Positions 45,053-57,288 are shown, numbered from the stretch's first letter. The stretch: 64,000 nt of DNA from Oharaeibacter diazotrophicus (GCF_004362745.1 NZ_SNXY01000006.1:1760114-1824113), one strand, 5' to 3'. Notes: generated by a model from the sequence alone, not told the origin. Numbers and translations: made by a program.

Positions 45053-46045
45053 TCAGCGGCCCTCCCGCTTGGCGGTCACGAGCGCGCCGAGGTCGAGGTT
45101 GGAGGTCGAGATCGCGACCAGGATCACGAGGCCGATCACCATCTTGAAGGCGTAGGGCGAGACGCCGAGCAGGTTGAGGCCGTTCTGGGTCACCGCCACC
45201 AGGGCGACGCCGAGGAAGCAGCCGATCACCGAGCCGCGACCGCCGCCGAGCCGGGCGCCGCCGAGCACCACGGCGGCGAGCACGTCGAGTTCGCGGCCGT
45301 AGAGGGCGTTCGGCACCACTTCCTTGACGATGTGCGCCTGCATCAGGCCGCCGATGCCGGCCATCAGCCCCATCCAGCCGAAGGCGATCGCCTGCATCGC
45401 CGCGACGTTGACGCCGACGCGGCGCGCGCCTTCCGGATTGTCGCCGAAGGCGAACAGCTGGCGGCCGATGTTGGTGCGGCGGATCAGCAGGAAGGTGGCG
45501 AGCATGCAGGCGAGCATGATCGGCACCGGCAGCGTCAGTTCGGCCCAGGTGCCGTCGGCGCTCTGGTGCTCCCACACGATCAGCCGGCCGCTCCACCAAT
45601 CCGGCAGGTTGTAGAGGAACTTCCCCGAGGAGAAGAACATCAGGAGGCCGAAGAAGGCGTTGAACGTGGCGATGGTCACCACGATCGAGATGATCTTGAA
45701 ACGGTGGATCAGGAAGGCGTTGACGAGGCCGAGGCAGATCCCGAGACCGCCGGCGACCACGAAGCCGATCGCCCAGTTCGCCCCGCCGAGCCAGACGAAC
45801 ACGTAGACGCAGAGATACTGCACCACCGAGGCGGCGACGGCGAAGGAGATGTCGATGCCGCCGGCGATCAGCACCACCAGGAGGCCGACCGCCCAGATCA
45901 CGTTGACCGCGTTGTTGTTGAGCAGCGAGGTCGCGTTCGCCAGCGTGAAGAAGCTGTCGGAGGCGACGGCGAGGAAGGTGCAGAGCGCGACCAGCACCGC
46001 GAGCAGCTTGGTCTCGGTCGGATAGGCGCGGACGAGGCTACGCAT
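45053..46045 (-). CDS. Ribose-type sugar ABC transporter, permease 1
   Basis: 330-residue RbsC-family permease with LLVVLIAGGIDISFAVAASV near residue 60 and GDNPEGARRVGVNVAAMQAI. Overlaps the ATPase gene by 8 bases. Two different permeases imply a heterodimeric channel, as in LsrCD. Confidence 0.94.
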   Translation of the reverse strand: MRSLVRAYPTETKLLAVLVALCTFLAVASDSFFTLANATSLLNNNAVNVIWAVGLLVVLIAGGIDISFAVAASVVQYLCVYVFVWLGGANWAIGFVVAGGLGICLGLVNAFLIHRFKIISIVVTIATFNAFFGLLMFFSSGKFLYNLPDWWSGRLIVWEHQSADGTWAELTLPVPIMLACMLATFLLIRRTNIGRQLFAFGDNPEGARRVGVNVAAMQAIAFGWMGLMAGIGGLMQAHIVKEVVPNALYGRELDVLAAVVLGGARLGGGRGSVIGCFLGVALVAVTQNGLNLLGVSPYAFKMVIGLVILVAISTSNLDLGALVTAKREGR

Positions 46046-47567
46046 AGATCGCGGCCTCCAGGTCGGCGATCGAGGCGACGCGGGGGTCGTATTCCCCGAC
46101 GATGCGCCCGCCCGCCATGTGCAGGATGCGGTCGGCGTTCATGTGGACTTCGGAGACCTCGTCGGAGATGAGCAGGATCGCGAGGCCGCGCTCGGCGAGG
46201 TCGCGGACGACGCGGAAGATCCCCTCGCGGGCGCCGACGTCGACGCCGACGGTCGGGCAGTCGAGGATCAGCACCTTGGGGCCGGTCGCGAGCCACTTGG
46301 CGAGCACGATGCGCTGCTGGTTGCCGCCGGACAGCGTCGACACCGCGTCCTCGGGCCGGCCGATCTTGACCGCGAGGTCGCGGATCCAGCGGGCGACGAG
46401 GTCGGCCTTGCGGGCCGGCGACACCAGCCCATTGCGGTCGCTGAGGGCCGGCAGCACGGTCAGGGTGAGATTGTCGGCGATCGACTGCGGCTGCACGAGG
46501 CCGAGCTGCAGGCGGTCCTCCGAGACGTAGGCGACACCGGCGGCGATCGCCTCGCGGTTGGAGCGGAACCGCACCTCGCGGCCGGCGAGGCGGATCGCGC
46601 CGCGGTCGGGACGCGCCATGCCGAACAGCACGTGGGCGAGTTCGGTGCGCCCGGCGCCGATCAGGCCGGTCAGGCCGACGACCTCGCCGGCGCGGATCGT
46701 CAGGTCGACGTCCTCGAACTCGCCGCGGCGCGTCAGGCCCTTCACCTCGATCGCCACCGGATTGGCCGCGACGTCGCGGGCCGAGATGCCGCGCTCGAAG
46801 GTGCGCCCGGTCATCAGCTCGGTCAGCTTTCCCTGCGTCAGCGACGAGGCGGGGAACACGCCCACCAGCCGGCCGTCGCGGATCACCGTCACGCGGGAGG
46901 CGATCTCCAGCACCTCGGCGAGGCGGTGGCTGACGAAGACGATGGCGACGCCGCGCGCCGACAGCGTGCGCACCACGTCGAGCAGCTTGTCGGTCTCGGC
47001 CTGGGTCAGCGAGGCCGTCGGCTCGTCCATGAAGATCAGGCGGGCGTCCGAGACCAGCGCCCGCGCGATCGCCACGACCTGACGGTCGGCGATCGCCAGC
47101 GTGGCGACGCGGGCGTCGAGATCGAGGTCGACGCCGAGCCGGCCGAGCGCCGCGGCGGCGGTCGCGCGCAGCGCCGCGTCGGAGACCAGCCGCGGCCGTC
47201 CGCCGACCAGGGTCTCGAAGGCGATGTTCTCGGCCACGGTCATCTCGCCGAACAGGGCGAGGTCCTGCCAGATCACCGCGATGCCGTGGGCACGCGCCGC
47301 GTTCGGGGTCACGCCCGTCTCGGGGCGGCCGAAATACTCCATCACCGCGCCCGGCTCGGGGGTGTAGACGCCGGAGATGATCTTGATCAGCGTGCTCTTG
47401 CCGCAGCCGTTCTCGCCGGCGAGGCAGTGCACCTCGCCGCGGCCGACCTCGAAGGAGACGTCGTCGAGGGCGCGGACGCCGCCGAACACCTTGGAGATCG
47501 CGGACATGCGGATGGCGGGCGCGCCGTCGGCGGGCCGGAGGGCGGCCGCGCTGGCGTCTGAGGTCAT
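46038..47567 (-). CDS. Ribose-type sugar ABC transporter, double-domain ATPase
   Basis: 509 residues with two cassettes. The first has Walker A GENGCGKST, Q-loop IWQD and Walker B LIFMDEPTASLT; its signature is the divergent LAIADRQVVAIARAL. The second has GLIGAGRTE, LSGGNQQRIVLAKWL and LILDCPTVGVDVG, where Cys replaces the usual Glu of the Walker B DEP triplet. That change in the weak site is seen in some members. Located after a gap with two hairpins. Confidence 0.94.
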   Translation of the reverse strand: MTSDASAAALRPADGAPAIRMSAISKVFGGVRALDDVSFEVGRGEVHCLAGENGCGKSTLIKIISGVYTPEPGAVMEYFGRPETGVTPNAARAHGIAVIWQDLALFGEMTVAENIAFETLVGGRPRLVSDAALRATAAAALGRLGVDLDLDARVATLAIADRQVVAIARALVSDARLIFMDEPTASLTQAETDKLLDVVRTLSARGVAIVFVSHRLAEVLEIASRVTVIRDGRLVGVFPASSLTQGKLTELMTGRTFERGISARDVAANPVAIEVKGLTRRGEFEDVDLTIRAGEVVGLTGLIGAGRTELAHVLFGMARPDRGAIRLAGREVRFRSNREAIAAGVAYVSEDRLQLGLVQPQSIADNLTLTVLPALSDRNGLVSPARKADLVARWIRDLAVKIGRPEDAVSTLSGGNQQRIVLAKWLATGPKVLILDCPTVGVDVGAREGIFRVVRDLAERGLAILLISDEVSEVHMNADRILHMAGGRIVGEYDPRVASIADLEAAIYA

Positions 47568-47580
47568 GGCGTCACCTGTG

Positions 47581-47660
47581 GCCGCGGCTGAAACCGCGGC
47601 GTTCCGGGCCTGATCGGGAAGCGGGAGGCGGGGATGCGGGCGGCCGCTCGGGCCGCCCGC
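47581..47660 (-). other. Two hairpins between SBP and ATPase genes
   Basis: GCCGCGG/CCGCGGC (47581-47587 with 47594-47600) and GCGGGCGGC/GCCGCCCGC (47636-47644 with 47652-47660), in the 102-base gap downstream of the binding-protein gene. There is no T-run. It is the same arrangement as after three other binding-protein genes of this window. Confidence 0.6.
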
Positions 47661-47669
47661 GGGGTCTCG

Positions 47670-48665
<996 letters not shown>

Positions 48666-48718
48666 CGCTTGTCCTCCCTCGTCCCGCCCTTGCCGGGCGG
48701 TCTTCGCTGCAAATAGCC

Positions 48719-48736
48719 TGCACAATCGATTGCGCA
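48719..48736. promoter_or_regulatory. Putative LacI-type operator, site 1
   Basis: TGCACAATCGATTGCGCA, an almost perfect 18-base palindrome. It is extended by an overlapping perfect palindrome, GCGCAATTGCGC (48732-48743). It lies 54 bases before the divergent SBP start. Confidence 0.6.
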
Positions 48737-48829
48737 ATTGCGCGCACGAAGCCTACGCTGCCAGTCGCACTGGATTTGTCGGCGAGTCCTCCCGCACCGC
48801 GACCGCCGAACCTCCTCGGCGCACCGTGC

Positions 48830-48847
48830 TGCACAATCGATGTTGCA
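48830..48847. promoter_or_regulatory. Putative LacI-type operator, site 2
   Basis: TGCACAATCGATGTTGCA shares its first 12 bases with site 1 and keeps the ATCGAT centre. The 111-base spacing between sites would allow looping. It lies 126 bases before the LacI start, so autoregulation is possible. Confidence 0.55.
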
Positions 48848-48972
48848 TACCAAAACAAAAACGGTGATCGTCGTCAAGCGACGAGCGGTGCCATTCGGCA
48901 CGCGATCTGCGACGAGCCGTGGGAAACGGCCCGGGAGACGGCCGATCGGACGGGGACCGACGTGGTGGCACG

Positions 48973-50022
48973 ATGACGGGACGCAGGACCAAGCCGACGA
49001 TCTACGACGTCGCGCGCCTCACCGGCGCGTCGGCCTCCACCGTCAGCGCCGCGCTGTCGGGCAAGGGCCCGTCGCGCCGGATCGCGCCGGCCACCGTCGA
49101 GGAGATCCAGCGCGTCGCCGCCGAGCTCGGCTACAGCACCAACATGCAGGCGCGTGGCCTCCGGCAGGCGCGCTCGCACCTCGTCGGCATGATCATCCCC
49201 GAGCACGACAACCGTTATTTCTCCGCGCTCAGCCAGAGCTTCGAGGCCGAGGCGCGCGCCCGCGGGCTCTGCCCGGTGATCGTCTCCACCCTGCGCGACC
49301 CGCAGGAGGAGATCCGCACCGTCGAGACGCTGATCTCCTACGCGGTCGACTGGGTGCTGATCGCCGGCGCGTCGGATCCCGACGCCATCAGCACGCTGTG
49401 CGACGCCGGCCGCAAGCCCTATGTCTTCGTCGACCTGCCGGGCTGGGGCCATCCCTCGGTCGTCACCGACAACCACCTCGGCGCCGTCCGCCTCACCGAG
49501 GCGATTCTCGCCGACATGCCGCCGACGGCCGATCCGCGCCGCGCCCGGCCGTATTTCCTCGGCGGCGACGCGCGCGACTACGCCACCCGGCGCCGCATCG
49601 AAGGCTTCGTCGCCGCCGCCACGGCCCGCTTCGGCACCGTTGCCGACGACCAGATCGTCGCCTGCGGCTACGCCCCGTCGAAGGCCGGCGTCGCCGTCGC
49701 CGACCTGATCGCCCGGCTCGGCGGCCTGCCCGCCGCACTGTTCGTCAACTCGCTGACCGCCTTCGAGGGCGTGCTGCGCCACTTCGTCGAGCTGCCGCCC
49801 GAGGCGCTCGCCGGCTCGGCGATCGGCTGCTACGACTACGACCCCTTCGCGGCCTATCTGCAGTTCCCGGTCCACATGATCCGCCAGAACGCCGACCGCC
49901 TGATCGAGCGCGCCTGCGAGATCATCGCCTCCGGCAACCGCGAACCGGTCCTCGTCGAGATCGAACCCGACCTCATCCCCCCGCGCACCATCCACCGCAG
50001 CATCCACGCCACGCTGGTGTGA
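48973..50022 (+). CDS. LacI-family transcriptional regulator
   Basis: 349 residues. The N-terminal HTH is PTIYDVARLTGASASTVSAA, with the hinge helix (NMQARGLRQARS), followed by a periplasmic-binding-protein-like effector domain (GMIIPEHDNRYFSALSQSFE). The C-terminus DLIPPRTIHRS is typical. Divergent from the rare-sugar operon, with two matching operators between, so it is the probable repressor of that operon. The start at 48973 was chosen to leave a normal N-terminus. Confidence 0.93.
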   Translation: MTGRRTKPTIYDVARLTGASASTVSAALSGKGPSRRIAPATVEEIQRVAAELGYSTNMQARGLRQARSHLVGMIIPEHDNRYFSALSQSFEAEARARGLCPVIVSTLRDPQEEIRTVETLISYAVDWVLIAGASDPDAISTLCDAGRKPYVFVDLPGWGHPSVVTDNHLGAVRLTEAILADMPPTADPRRARPYFLGGDARDYATRRRIEGFVAAATARFGTVADDQIVACGYAPSKAGVAVADLIARLGGLPAALFVNSLTAFEGVLRHFVELPPEALAGSAIGCYDYDPFAAYLQFPVHMIRQNADRLIERACEIIASGNREPVLVEIEPDLIPPRTIHRSIHATLV

Positions 50023-50046
50023 GATGGGGGGGGCGCGCCGCGAACT

Positions 50047-50191
50047 ACCCTCCCCCTCGTGGGGAGGGTCGACGGCCGAAGGCCGGCGGGGTGGGATCCG
50101 CCTCCACCGCCGCGACGCCCCTCTGAGCGTCGAGCCCGTGGCCGGCGACCCTCCCCGGCGCTTCGCGCCGACCCTCCCGCAAGGGGAGGGT
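50047..50191. repeat. Repeat B, copy 3 (between convergent genes)
   Basis: About 145 bases with the same ends as copy 2: ACCCTCCCCCTCGTGGGGAG on the left and CTTCGCGCCGACCCTCCCGC with AAGGGGAGGGT on the right, plus GGCCGAAGGCC and GGCGGGGTGGG inside. It fills the gap between the converging LacI gene and the MalK-type ATPase gene. Confidence 0.85.
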
Positions 50192-50204
50192 CAAATCTCG
50201 CCCC

Positions 50205-51287
<1,083 letters not shown>

Positions 51288-51292
51288 CGGCT

Positions 51293-52906
51293 TCAACTCC
51301 GGTGGGCCGCCGCACCGGCCTCGAGCGCGCGCGCGGCGGCCTCGACCTCGTTGCGGACGGAGAACAACTTCAGATAGGTGCGATAGGCCGTCTCGTGCGG
51401 CGCCTTCCAGGCGGGATCGGCCGGAACCGTCCGCTGGTCGGCGGCCATGGCGTCGAGGGCGGCGAAGAGGTCGCCGTGGAGGCCGGCGGCGACGGCGGCG
51501 ACCATGGCGGTGCCGAGCAGCACCGGTTCGGGCGCGTCGGAGAGCACGAGGTCGGCCCCGAGGGCGTCGCGGTAGAGCCGCACCAGCAGAGGATTGCGCA
51601 GGTGGCCGCCCGACAGCGTCACCGCTTCGAAGGCGAAGCCGTGGCCGTTCAGATGCTCGGCGACGTGGCGGCTCTGCAGCGCCAGCGCCCGGGCGGTGGC
51701 GTAATAACTTTCGAGGAAGGCCCGCTCGCCGGTTTCCTCGCCGATTCCGGTCGCGAGCGCCCGGACCCGGCCGTCGCCGAGCGGCGAGCGGTTGCCGAGC
51801 CAGTCCGGCACGATGTGCCGGCGCGCCGCGAAGGCCGGTCCCTCCTCCTCGAGGATGGCGAGGATCGCCGCCGCGGCGCGGGCGTGGTTGTCGGACGAGG
51901 CCTGCCGCGGCCCGCCGGGATGGTGGCGCAGCACCGCGTCGAGGGCGGCGCCGGAGAGGCTCTGGCCGCCCTCGTGCATCCAGTGGCCCGGGAACACCGC
52001 GTCCCTGAACGGCCCCCACACACCCGGCACCAGCCGGGCCTCGGTGGCGAAGGGCATGTAGTTGGTCGAGGTGCCGCCGATCATCGGCAGCACCCGGTTC
52101 ATGCGGTCGCGGAAGCCGCGGCCGAGCACGCCGACGGCGCCGGCCTCGGCGTCGATCAGGCCGACCGCGACCGGGATGCCCGTGGGCAGACCGAGCGCCG
52201 CCGCCCCCGCCGCCGAGACGCGGCCGTGGACGTCGCCGACCAGACCCGGCCGCTGCGACAGCGCACCGAGCCCGTCGAGGTCGGCGAGACCGAGGCCCGC
52301 CAGCAGGTCGTGGCACCACGGCTCGGCCTCGGCCGGAAGATAGGGCCACTTGCAGGCGAGGCCGCAGACCGAGTGGCGGTCGACACCGGTCGCCCGGAAG
52401 GCGAGTTCGTCGCAGAGGTCGCGGGCGGCGGTGATCCCGGCGAGCCCGCCCGGCCGGTTCCGCTTCAGCCACAGCAGCTTCGGCAGGTGCATCTCGGGCG
52501 AGATCGACCCGCCGACGAAGGCGAGGAAGCGGTGGGCGGTGGCGTCGATCTCGGCCGCCTCGGCCTCGCCGCGGTGGTCCATCCAGCAGACGACGTCGGC
52601 GCCGTCCTCGAGCGGCGCCGGCCCGCCGGTCTCCAGGTAGAGCGAGGAGGTCGCATCGAAGGCGAGCGCGGCGACCCGCTCCGCCGCCCCCGGCATCTTC
52701 GCGAGGCAGGCGGCGACGGCGGCGCACACCGCGCCCCAGATGTCCGCCATGCGGTAGACCGCCCTGTGCTCGGCCGGACGGCGCAGCTCGAACCCCTCGG
52801 CCGCCACGGCGACGAGGCCGCCGGCCGAATCGAACAGGCCGGCGCGCGCCGACAGCGTGCCGACGTCGACCGCCAGCACCAGGGGCCGGGACACGGTGGA
52901 ACTCAA
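51293..52906 (-). CDS. FGGY-family pentulose kinase (ribulokinase/ribitol-kinase type)
   Basis: 537 residues. The first phosphate motif is [52 protein letters not shown] and CKWPYLP are marks of the D-ribulokinase/ribitol-kinase subgroup, and the second motif is [13 protein letters not shown]. It would phosphorylate a pentulose or a similar ketose. The start is TTG at 52906, sharing bases with the TGA stop of the SorC gene and preceded by GGAGAGG; a GTG at 52894 has no such site. Coupled translation is likely. Confidence 0.9.
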   Translation of the reverse strand: MSSTVSRPLVLAVDVGTLSARAGLFDSAGGLVAVAAEGFELRRPAEHRAVYRMADIWGAVCAAVAACLAKMPGAAERVAALAFDATSSLYLETGGPAPLEDGADVVCWMDHRGEAEAAEIDATAHRFLAFVGGSISPEMHLPKLLWLKRNRPGGLAGITAARDLCDELAFRATGVDRHSVCGLACKWPYLPAEAEPWCHDLLAGLGLADLDGLGALSQRPGLVGDVHGRVSAAGAAALGLPTGIPVAVGLIDAEAGAVGVLGRGFRDRMNRVLPMIGGTSTNYMPFATEARLVPGVWGPFRDAVFPGHWMHEGGQSLSGAALDAVLRHHPGGPRQASSDNHARAAAAILAILEEEGPAFAARRHIVPDWLGNRSPLGDGRVRALATGIGEETGERAFLESYYATARALALQSRHVAEHLNGHGFAFEAVTLSGGHLRNPLLVRLYRDALGADLVLSDAPEPVLLGTAMVAAVAAGLHGDLFAALDAMAADQRTVPADPAWKAPHETAYRTYLKLFSVRNEVEAAARALEAGAAAHRS

Positions 52907-53877
52907 AGCACCCTCTCCGCACAGGCCTCGTCGGTGACGAGGCGCTTGACGTAGCCGCCGGTCAGGATCGCCTTGACGATCGGCGCCTTGTGCGCGCCGC
53001 CGGAGGCGAGGATCGAGTTGGGGATGGCCTTGAGCTCGTCGGGCGCGAGCGCCATCACCCGCTGGTTCAGCGGATGGTCGACCGGCCGTCCGGCCTCGTC
53101 GAGGAACACGCCGAGCAGGTCGCCGACCGCCCCGGCCTCGCGCAGGCCCGCGGTGTTCTCGGTCACGATCTGCGTCACGGCGAGCAGCGAGCGGTTGGAG
53201 AGGTCGCCGCAGGATACGAGCGCGATGTCGACCAGCTTGGCCCGGCGGTAGGCCTCGGCGATGCCGTAGTGCTGCAACAGCGCGGTCCGGCTCTCGGCCG
53301 AGGGGAAGTAGATCGGCACCGCCAGATAATAGCACTCGGCGCCGAGCAGCTTGGCGAAGGCGGTGGAGACCTCGAAGGTGTTCATGCCGGAGCCGCGGGT
53401 GAGCCCGCCCATCAGCGTCGCGACCCAACCGCGCGACACCTTGCGCGGGTTGATCCGCTTGAGCGCCTCCGACAGCGTCCGGCCCCAGCCGACGCCGAGC
53501 CCCAGGCCCTCGCGCAGCATCGGGTCCAGCATCACGCCGGCGGCCTCGCCGACCACGCGCTGCTGGTCGTCCTCCACCGTCGGCACCACGGTGACCGCGG
53601 CGAGGCCGTAGCGCTGCTTCAGCTTCTCCTCGAGGGCGACGCAGCGGGCGAGCGGCAGCCGGACGTCGATGTGCACCAGCCCGTCGGCGCGGGCCTGTCC
53701 GGCGATGCGGTTGACCCGGAGCCGGGTGATGCCGAGCTTGTCCGCGATCTCCTGCTGGGTCAGGCCGCCGACGAAATAATACCAGACCACCCGGGCCTTG
53801 ATCTGCTCGGGGTCCTGGCCGCCCGGCAGGTCCGGGCCGACGTCGACGGCTTCGATTTCGCTCACGGCTGCGGTCAT
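52903..53877 (-). CDS. SorC/DeoR-type sugar-binding transcriptional regulator
   Basis: 324 residues. The N-terminal HTH is [20 protein letters not shown], and the C-terminal sugar-phosphate-binding domain has [14 protein letters not shown] and [20 protein letters not shown]. The gene sits within the operon it probably controls (4-base overlaps on both sides), which allows autoregulation. The likely effector is a phosphorylated intermediate. Confidence 0.93.
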   Translation of the reverse strand: MTAAVSEIEAVDVGPDLPGGQDPEQIKARVVWYYFVGGLTQQEIADKLGITRLRVNRIAGQARADGLVHIDVRLPLARCVALEEKLKQRYGLAAVTVVPTVEDDQQRVVGEAAGVMLDPMLREGLGLGVGWGRTLSEALKRINPRKVSRGWVATLMGGLTRGSGMNTFEVSTAFAKLLGAECYYLAVPIYFPSAESRTALLQHYGIAEAYRRAKLVDIALVSCGDLSNRSLLAVTQIVTENTAGLREAGAVGDLLGVFLDEAGRPVDHPLNQRVMALAPDELKAIPNSILASGGAHKAPIVKAILTGGYVKRLVTDEACAERVL

Positions 53878-54779
53878 CCCCGGGAGAACGCGGTCTTCAG
53901 GATCGCGGCCGAGCGGGCCACCGCCTCCAGGATGGAGCGGTCGTCGCGCTCGAACGGATAGAAGACTTCGAGGAAGACCGGCCGGTCCGCAAGGCCGGTC
54001 CGCGCCAGGAGGTCGGCCGCCGCCGTCGGATCGACCGCGCCGGCCTCGGTGAAGTCCCAGTGGCGGTCGTATTGGAAGTCGGTCTGCTGGATGTGCACCG
54101 CCCCGATCTCGGGCGCCAGCGCCTCGAACCAATCCTCCATCCGGGCGCGGTAGCGGCCGTAGAGCGGCTCGAAGGTGCCGTGGCCCCAGTCGACGCAGAG
54201 CCGCCAGGGCACCGCCGAGCCGGCGACGTCGGCGGTCATGGTCCGGGCCTGCTCGACCGTCCACGGCCACTCCCGCCGCATCGGCGTCGGCTCGACGTAG
54301 AGCTCGGTCAGACCCGCCTCGGCGGCGACCACCGCCAGCCGCCGCATCCGCGCGATCAGGTCGTCGTAGTCGGCAGGGGGGATCGCCTCGGCCTCGGCGC
54401 CGTCGACCCGCGAGGCGATCGCGCCGAGCGGCCCGCCGACCCGCGCTATCCCCGCCTTGGCGGCGAAGCGGTAGGCCCGCCCGAGCCAGCGCTCGGCGAT
54501 GTCGCGCACCCGGGGATCGGGGTGGAGCATCTGGTTGAAGGTGTAGTGGGCCAGCCCGATGAAGGCGCTGTGCACGGTCACGCCGTGGCGCTCCGGCACC
54601 GCGGCGATCTCGGCGGCGAGGTCGTCGAGGATCTCGTCCGGCCACGTGGGATCGACGAGGTCGAACGAGAACTGGACGAGGTCGAGCCCGAGCCGGTCGC
54701 GCACCACCGGCGCCCACAGCGACGGGGTCACCCAGCGTTTGACGCAGAAGGACAGGTTGATGCCGAGCGGTGTCGCCAT
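53874..54779 (-). CDS. Sugar phosphate isomerase/epimerase, TIM-barrel (AP-endonuclease-2 fold)
   Basis: 301 residues. The first strand is INLSFCVKRWVTPSLWAPVV, with metal-site candidates Glu in LYVEPTPMRREW, Asp and His in LCVDWGHGTF and VHIQQTDFQYDRHWDFT, and Glu in VFLEVFYPFERDD. It is a xylose-isomerase-like enzyme, distinct from the 3-epimerase at 43.2 kb. In polyol operons such proteins isomerise tetrulose or pentulose phosphates; the exact reaction cannot be given. An 11-base tandem repeat (GGTTGTCG[A/T]TC) lies at 54802-54823, between it and the permease. Confidence 0.86.
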   Translation of the reverse strand: MATPLGINLSFCVKRWVTPSLWAPVVRDRLGLDLVQFSFDLVDPTWPDEILDDLAAEIAAVPERHGVTVHSAFIGLAHYTFNQMLHPDPRVRDIAERWLGRAYRFAAKAGIARVGGPLGAIASRVDGAEAEAIPPADYDDLIARMRRLAVVAAEAGLTELYVEPTPMRREWPWTVEQARTMTADVAGSAVPWRLCVDWGHGTFEPLYGRYRARMEDWFEALAPEIGAVHIQQTDFQYDRHWDFTEAGAVDPTAAADLLARTGLADRPVFLEVFYPFERDDRSILEAVARSAAILKTAFSRG

Positions 54780-54828
54780 GGGGTCCCCTCCCGAGCCCGT
54801 TGGTTGTCGTTCGGTTGTCGATCGGTTG

Positions 54829-55647
54829 CTACTTGGTGGCGCCCATGGTCAGGCCGCGGATCATGTGCTTCGACACCAAGAGCGCGAACACCGTCACCGG
54901 CAGCACGATCACCGTGCCGGTCGCCATGATCTTCCCCCACGGCAGCTCGTAGCCCGACATGAAGCTGGTCGCGACCACCGGGGCGGTCTGGACGGTTCGC
55001 CGAGTCAGGACGAGGGCATAGAGAAGTTCGTTCCAGGAGAAGATGAACGAGAAGATCGCCGAGACCGCGATGCCGGGCACGCCGAGCGGCACGTAGATCT
55101 TCGAGAAGATGATCCACTGGTTGGCGCCCTCGAGCCGGGCGGCCTGCTCGAGTTCGGGCGGGATCGACCGGAACTGGTCGGTGCAGATCCACACCACGAT
55201 CGGCAGGTTGAAGGTCAGGTAGATCAGGATCAGCACGAGATGGGTGTCGAGCAGGCCGAGCTGCATCGCCAGCAAGTAGATCGGCAACGCCAGAACGATC
55301 GGCGAGATCATACGGTTCGAGATGAACCAGAACCACAGGTCCTGCTTGCCGCGAAAGTCGAAGCGCGCCAGCGCATAGGCTGCGGGAGCGCCGAGCATCA
55401 CCGCCAGGATCGTGGTCGAGGTCGCCACGATCAGCGAGTTGATCACCGCGTTGACCACCTTCTGGTCGGCGAAGATCGCGCGATAGTGTTCGAGCGTCGG
55501 CGCGAAGGTCCAGACCGGCGGCGAGGCCAGGAGGTCGGTCTGGTCCTTGAGGCTCGAAGTCACCATCCAGTAGAACGGAAACAACGAGAAGGCGACGACT
55601 ACGGTCAGTCCGAGGCCGTGCAGCAGGCGGGAGGTCGGCTTCGTCAT
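54829..55647 (-). CDS. Sugar ABC transporter, MalG-type permease
   Basis: 272-residue permease with six helices. The first is GLTVVVAFSLFPFYWMVTSS, the EAA loop is ELEQAARLEGANQWIIFSKI and the C-terminus is SKHMIRGLTMGATK, which is diagnostic of the MalG group. The stop codon of the upstream MalF-type gene shares one base with its start. Confidence 0.95.
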   Translation of the reverse strand: MTKPTSRLLHGLGLTVVVAFSLFPFYWMVTSSLKDQTDLLASPPVWTFAPTLEHYRAIFADQKVVNAVINSLIVATSTTILAVMLGAPAAYALARFDFRGKQDLWFWFISNRMISPIVLALPIYLLAMQLGLLDTHLVLILIYLTFNLPIVVWICTDQFRSIPPELEQAARLEGANQWIIFSKIYVPLGVPGIAVSAIFSFIFSWNELLYALVLTRRTVQTAPVVATSFMSGYELPWGKIMATGTVIVLPVTVFALLVSKHMIRGLTMGATK

Positions 55648-56615
55648 CACTCGATCTCCCGGTAGAGCAGGCGGATGTAGAGCCGGGCGAGCAGGATCGT
55701 CAGCACCAGCAACAGGATGGCCTGCGCCGAGGCGACGCCGAGGTCGAACACCCGGAAGCCGACGCGCTGGATGTAGACCGAGACGAGGTCGGTCGCCGCG
55801 CCCGGGCCGCCGCGGGTCATCACGAACACCATGTCGAACAACTTGAGCACATCTGCCGAGCGCAGGATCAGCATCGCGGTCAGACCCGGCAGCAGGTAGG
55901 GCAGTTGGACGTGCCGGAGCATCATGAACTTCGAGCGGGTCTCGAGCCGGGCAGCCTCCTCGATCTCGGTCGGTACCATCGAGAGGCCGGCCAGGAAGAT
56001 CAGCGCGCAGAACGGCGTCCACTGCCAGATGTCCATCATCGCGATCGCCGCGAAGGCGCCGGCCGGCGAGCCGAGCCAGTCGAGCCCGCCGATGCCGATG
56101 AAATCAAGCGCTTGATTCGCAACGCCGAAATCGCGGTTGAAGATCAGCCGGCCGATCAGGCCGACCACCGCGTAGGTGGTCGCGAGCGGCACCACCAGCG
56201 TCACCCGCGCGAGCGCCCGGAGGACACCGAGACCCGGCGTGTGCAGCAAGAGCGCGATCCCGATCCCGAGCGCGACCTGGATGGGGATCACCGTCAGGAA
56301 GAAGCGTCCGGTCAGGCCCAGCGTCGCCCAGAAGGTGTCGTCGGAGAGGACGGTGAAGTAGTTCTCTAGACCGACGAAAGGAAAACCGTCGCGCGGGCGA
56401 GTGATGTTGTACTGCCGGAACGAGGTCACCGCCGCGAAGATCGTCGGATAGATGCCGATCGCCAGCAGCGTGAACACGGCCGGCGCCAGGAACCAGAACG
56501 GCGTCCAGCGGCCGTAGCCTCGGTTGGGTCGTCTGTCGACGGCATCCGCCACGGAGCGGTCCTCCCTCGGCGGGCCGACGTCCGTCCGGACCGGTCCCGC
56601 GGCTTCGGTGGTCAT
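55647..56615 (-). CDS. Sugar ABC transporter, MalF-type permease
   Basis: 322-residue permease. The N-terminal helix is [20 protein letters not shown], with [20 protein letters not shown], and the EAA loop is [20 protein letters not shown]. Its coding sequence contains a 16-base perfect palindrome, which I think is chance. Overlaps the SIS-protein gene by 4 bases. Confidence 0.94.
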   Translation of the reverse strand: MTTEAAGPVRTDVGPPREDRSVADAVDRRPNRGYGRWTPFWFLAPAVFTLLAIGIYPTIFAAVTSFRQYNITRPRDGFPFVGLENYFTVLSDDTFWATLGLTGRFFLTVIPIQVALGIGIALLLHTPGLGVLRALARVTLVVPLATTYAVVGLIGRLIFNRDFGVANQALDFIGIGGLDWLGSPAGAFAAIAMMDIWQWTPFCALIFLAGLSMVPTEIEEAARLETRSKFMMLRHVQLPYLLPGLTAMLILRSADVLKLFDMVFVMTRGGPGAATDLVSVYIQRVGFRVFDLGVASAQAILLLVLTILLARLYIRLLYREIE

Positions 56616-57172
56616 TCGAGATTGGTGTGGTTCGCCCGCATCAGGGCGGGATCGATGCCGAGTTTCGCGCGCAGTTTCAAGATCATGACCTCGAACAGCA
56701 CGTATTGCGCGCCCTCGAACAGCGAGCCCATCGGCAGCACCGAGGTCGCCGCCGAACCGGTGTCGTCGGCCATGGTCTGCGCCGGGATCACCAGCACGTG
56801 GTCGGCCCGGCGCGCCGCGCCACCGTCCGCCTGCGCGGTCACCACCAGCGTCTCGGCACCCGCCTCCGTCGCGACGCCCATCAGCCCCGCGACGGTGGAG
56901 AAGTCGCCCGGTCCCGCCGAGACGATCAAGAGGTCGCCCGGCCCGAGCGGCGGCGTCGTCATGTCGCCGACCACGGCCACGGATCGGCCGAGGTGGAACA
57001 GGCGCATAGCCAAGCCCTTGATCTGCAAGCCTTCCCGGCCGACGCCGTAGCAGGCGATCCGCTTCGCCCGCGCGATCGTGTCGACCGCCGCATCGACGCT
57101 CGCGTCGTCGACGCGCGCGAATACCGCGGACAGTTCGGCGAGCGCGCCCTGGTAGAGATCGGTCACGTCCAT
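56612..57172 (-). CDS. SIS-domain sugar isomerase (6-phospho-3-hexuloisomerase, HxlB type)
   Basis: 186 residues, the size of HxlB. It is a single SIS domain: [40 protein letters not shown] and [20 protein letters not shown]. HxlB interconverts 3- and 6-phosphohexuloses. Its usual partner, hexulose-6-phosphate synthase, is absent here, so the enzyme may act on a ketose phosphate made by the FGGY kinase. Start 57172 ([13 protein letters not shown]) gives the family N-terminus. It lies inside a transporter operon, between the binding-protein and permease genes. Confidence 0.9.
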   Translation of the reverse strand: MDVTDLYQGALAELSAVFARVDDASVDAAVDTIARAKRIACYGVGREGLQIKGLAMRLFHLGRSVAVVGDMTTPPLGPGDLLIVSAGPGDFSTVAGLMGVATEAGAETLVVTAQADGGAARRADHVLVIPAQTMADDTGSAATSVLPMGSLFEGAQYVLFEVMILKLRAKLGIDPALMRANHTNLE

Positions 57173-57240
57173 CCTCCCCCGGGGAACGCCCCGCGCCCCG
57201 GTCTCCTCGAAGAGCATACGCGATCGGTTGGGGGAACCGG

Positions 57241-57265
57241 CGGCGGGCGATCCTGGCGCCCGCCG
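57241..57265 (-). other. Hairpin after the polyol SBP gene
   Basis: CGGCGGGCG/CGCCCGCCG with a 7-base loop, 23 bases past the binding-protein stop, in the gap before the SIS gene. There is no T-run. This is the fourth binding-protein gene of the window followed by such a hairpin. Confidence 0.6.
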
Positions 57266-57288
57266 CGGTCCCCGACGCGGGAAGCCGC

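Noticed and set aside
56103..56118. 16-base perfect palindrome AATCAAGCGCTTGATT as an operator
   Set aside because: It lies inside the MalF-type coding sequence (codons for NQALDF) far from any start; chance is more likely. It shares CGCTTGAT with 59725-59732, which is worth only a note.
57173..57217. Longer SIS protein starting at 57217
   Set aside because: No ribosome-binding site and the extra 15 residues are not family-like; 57172 gives the normal HxlB length.
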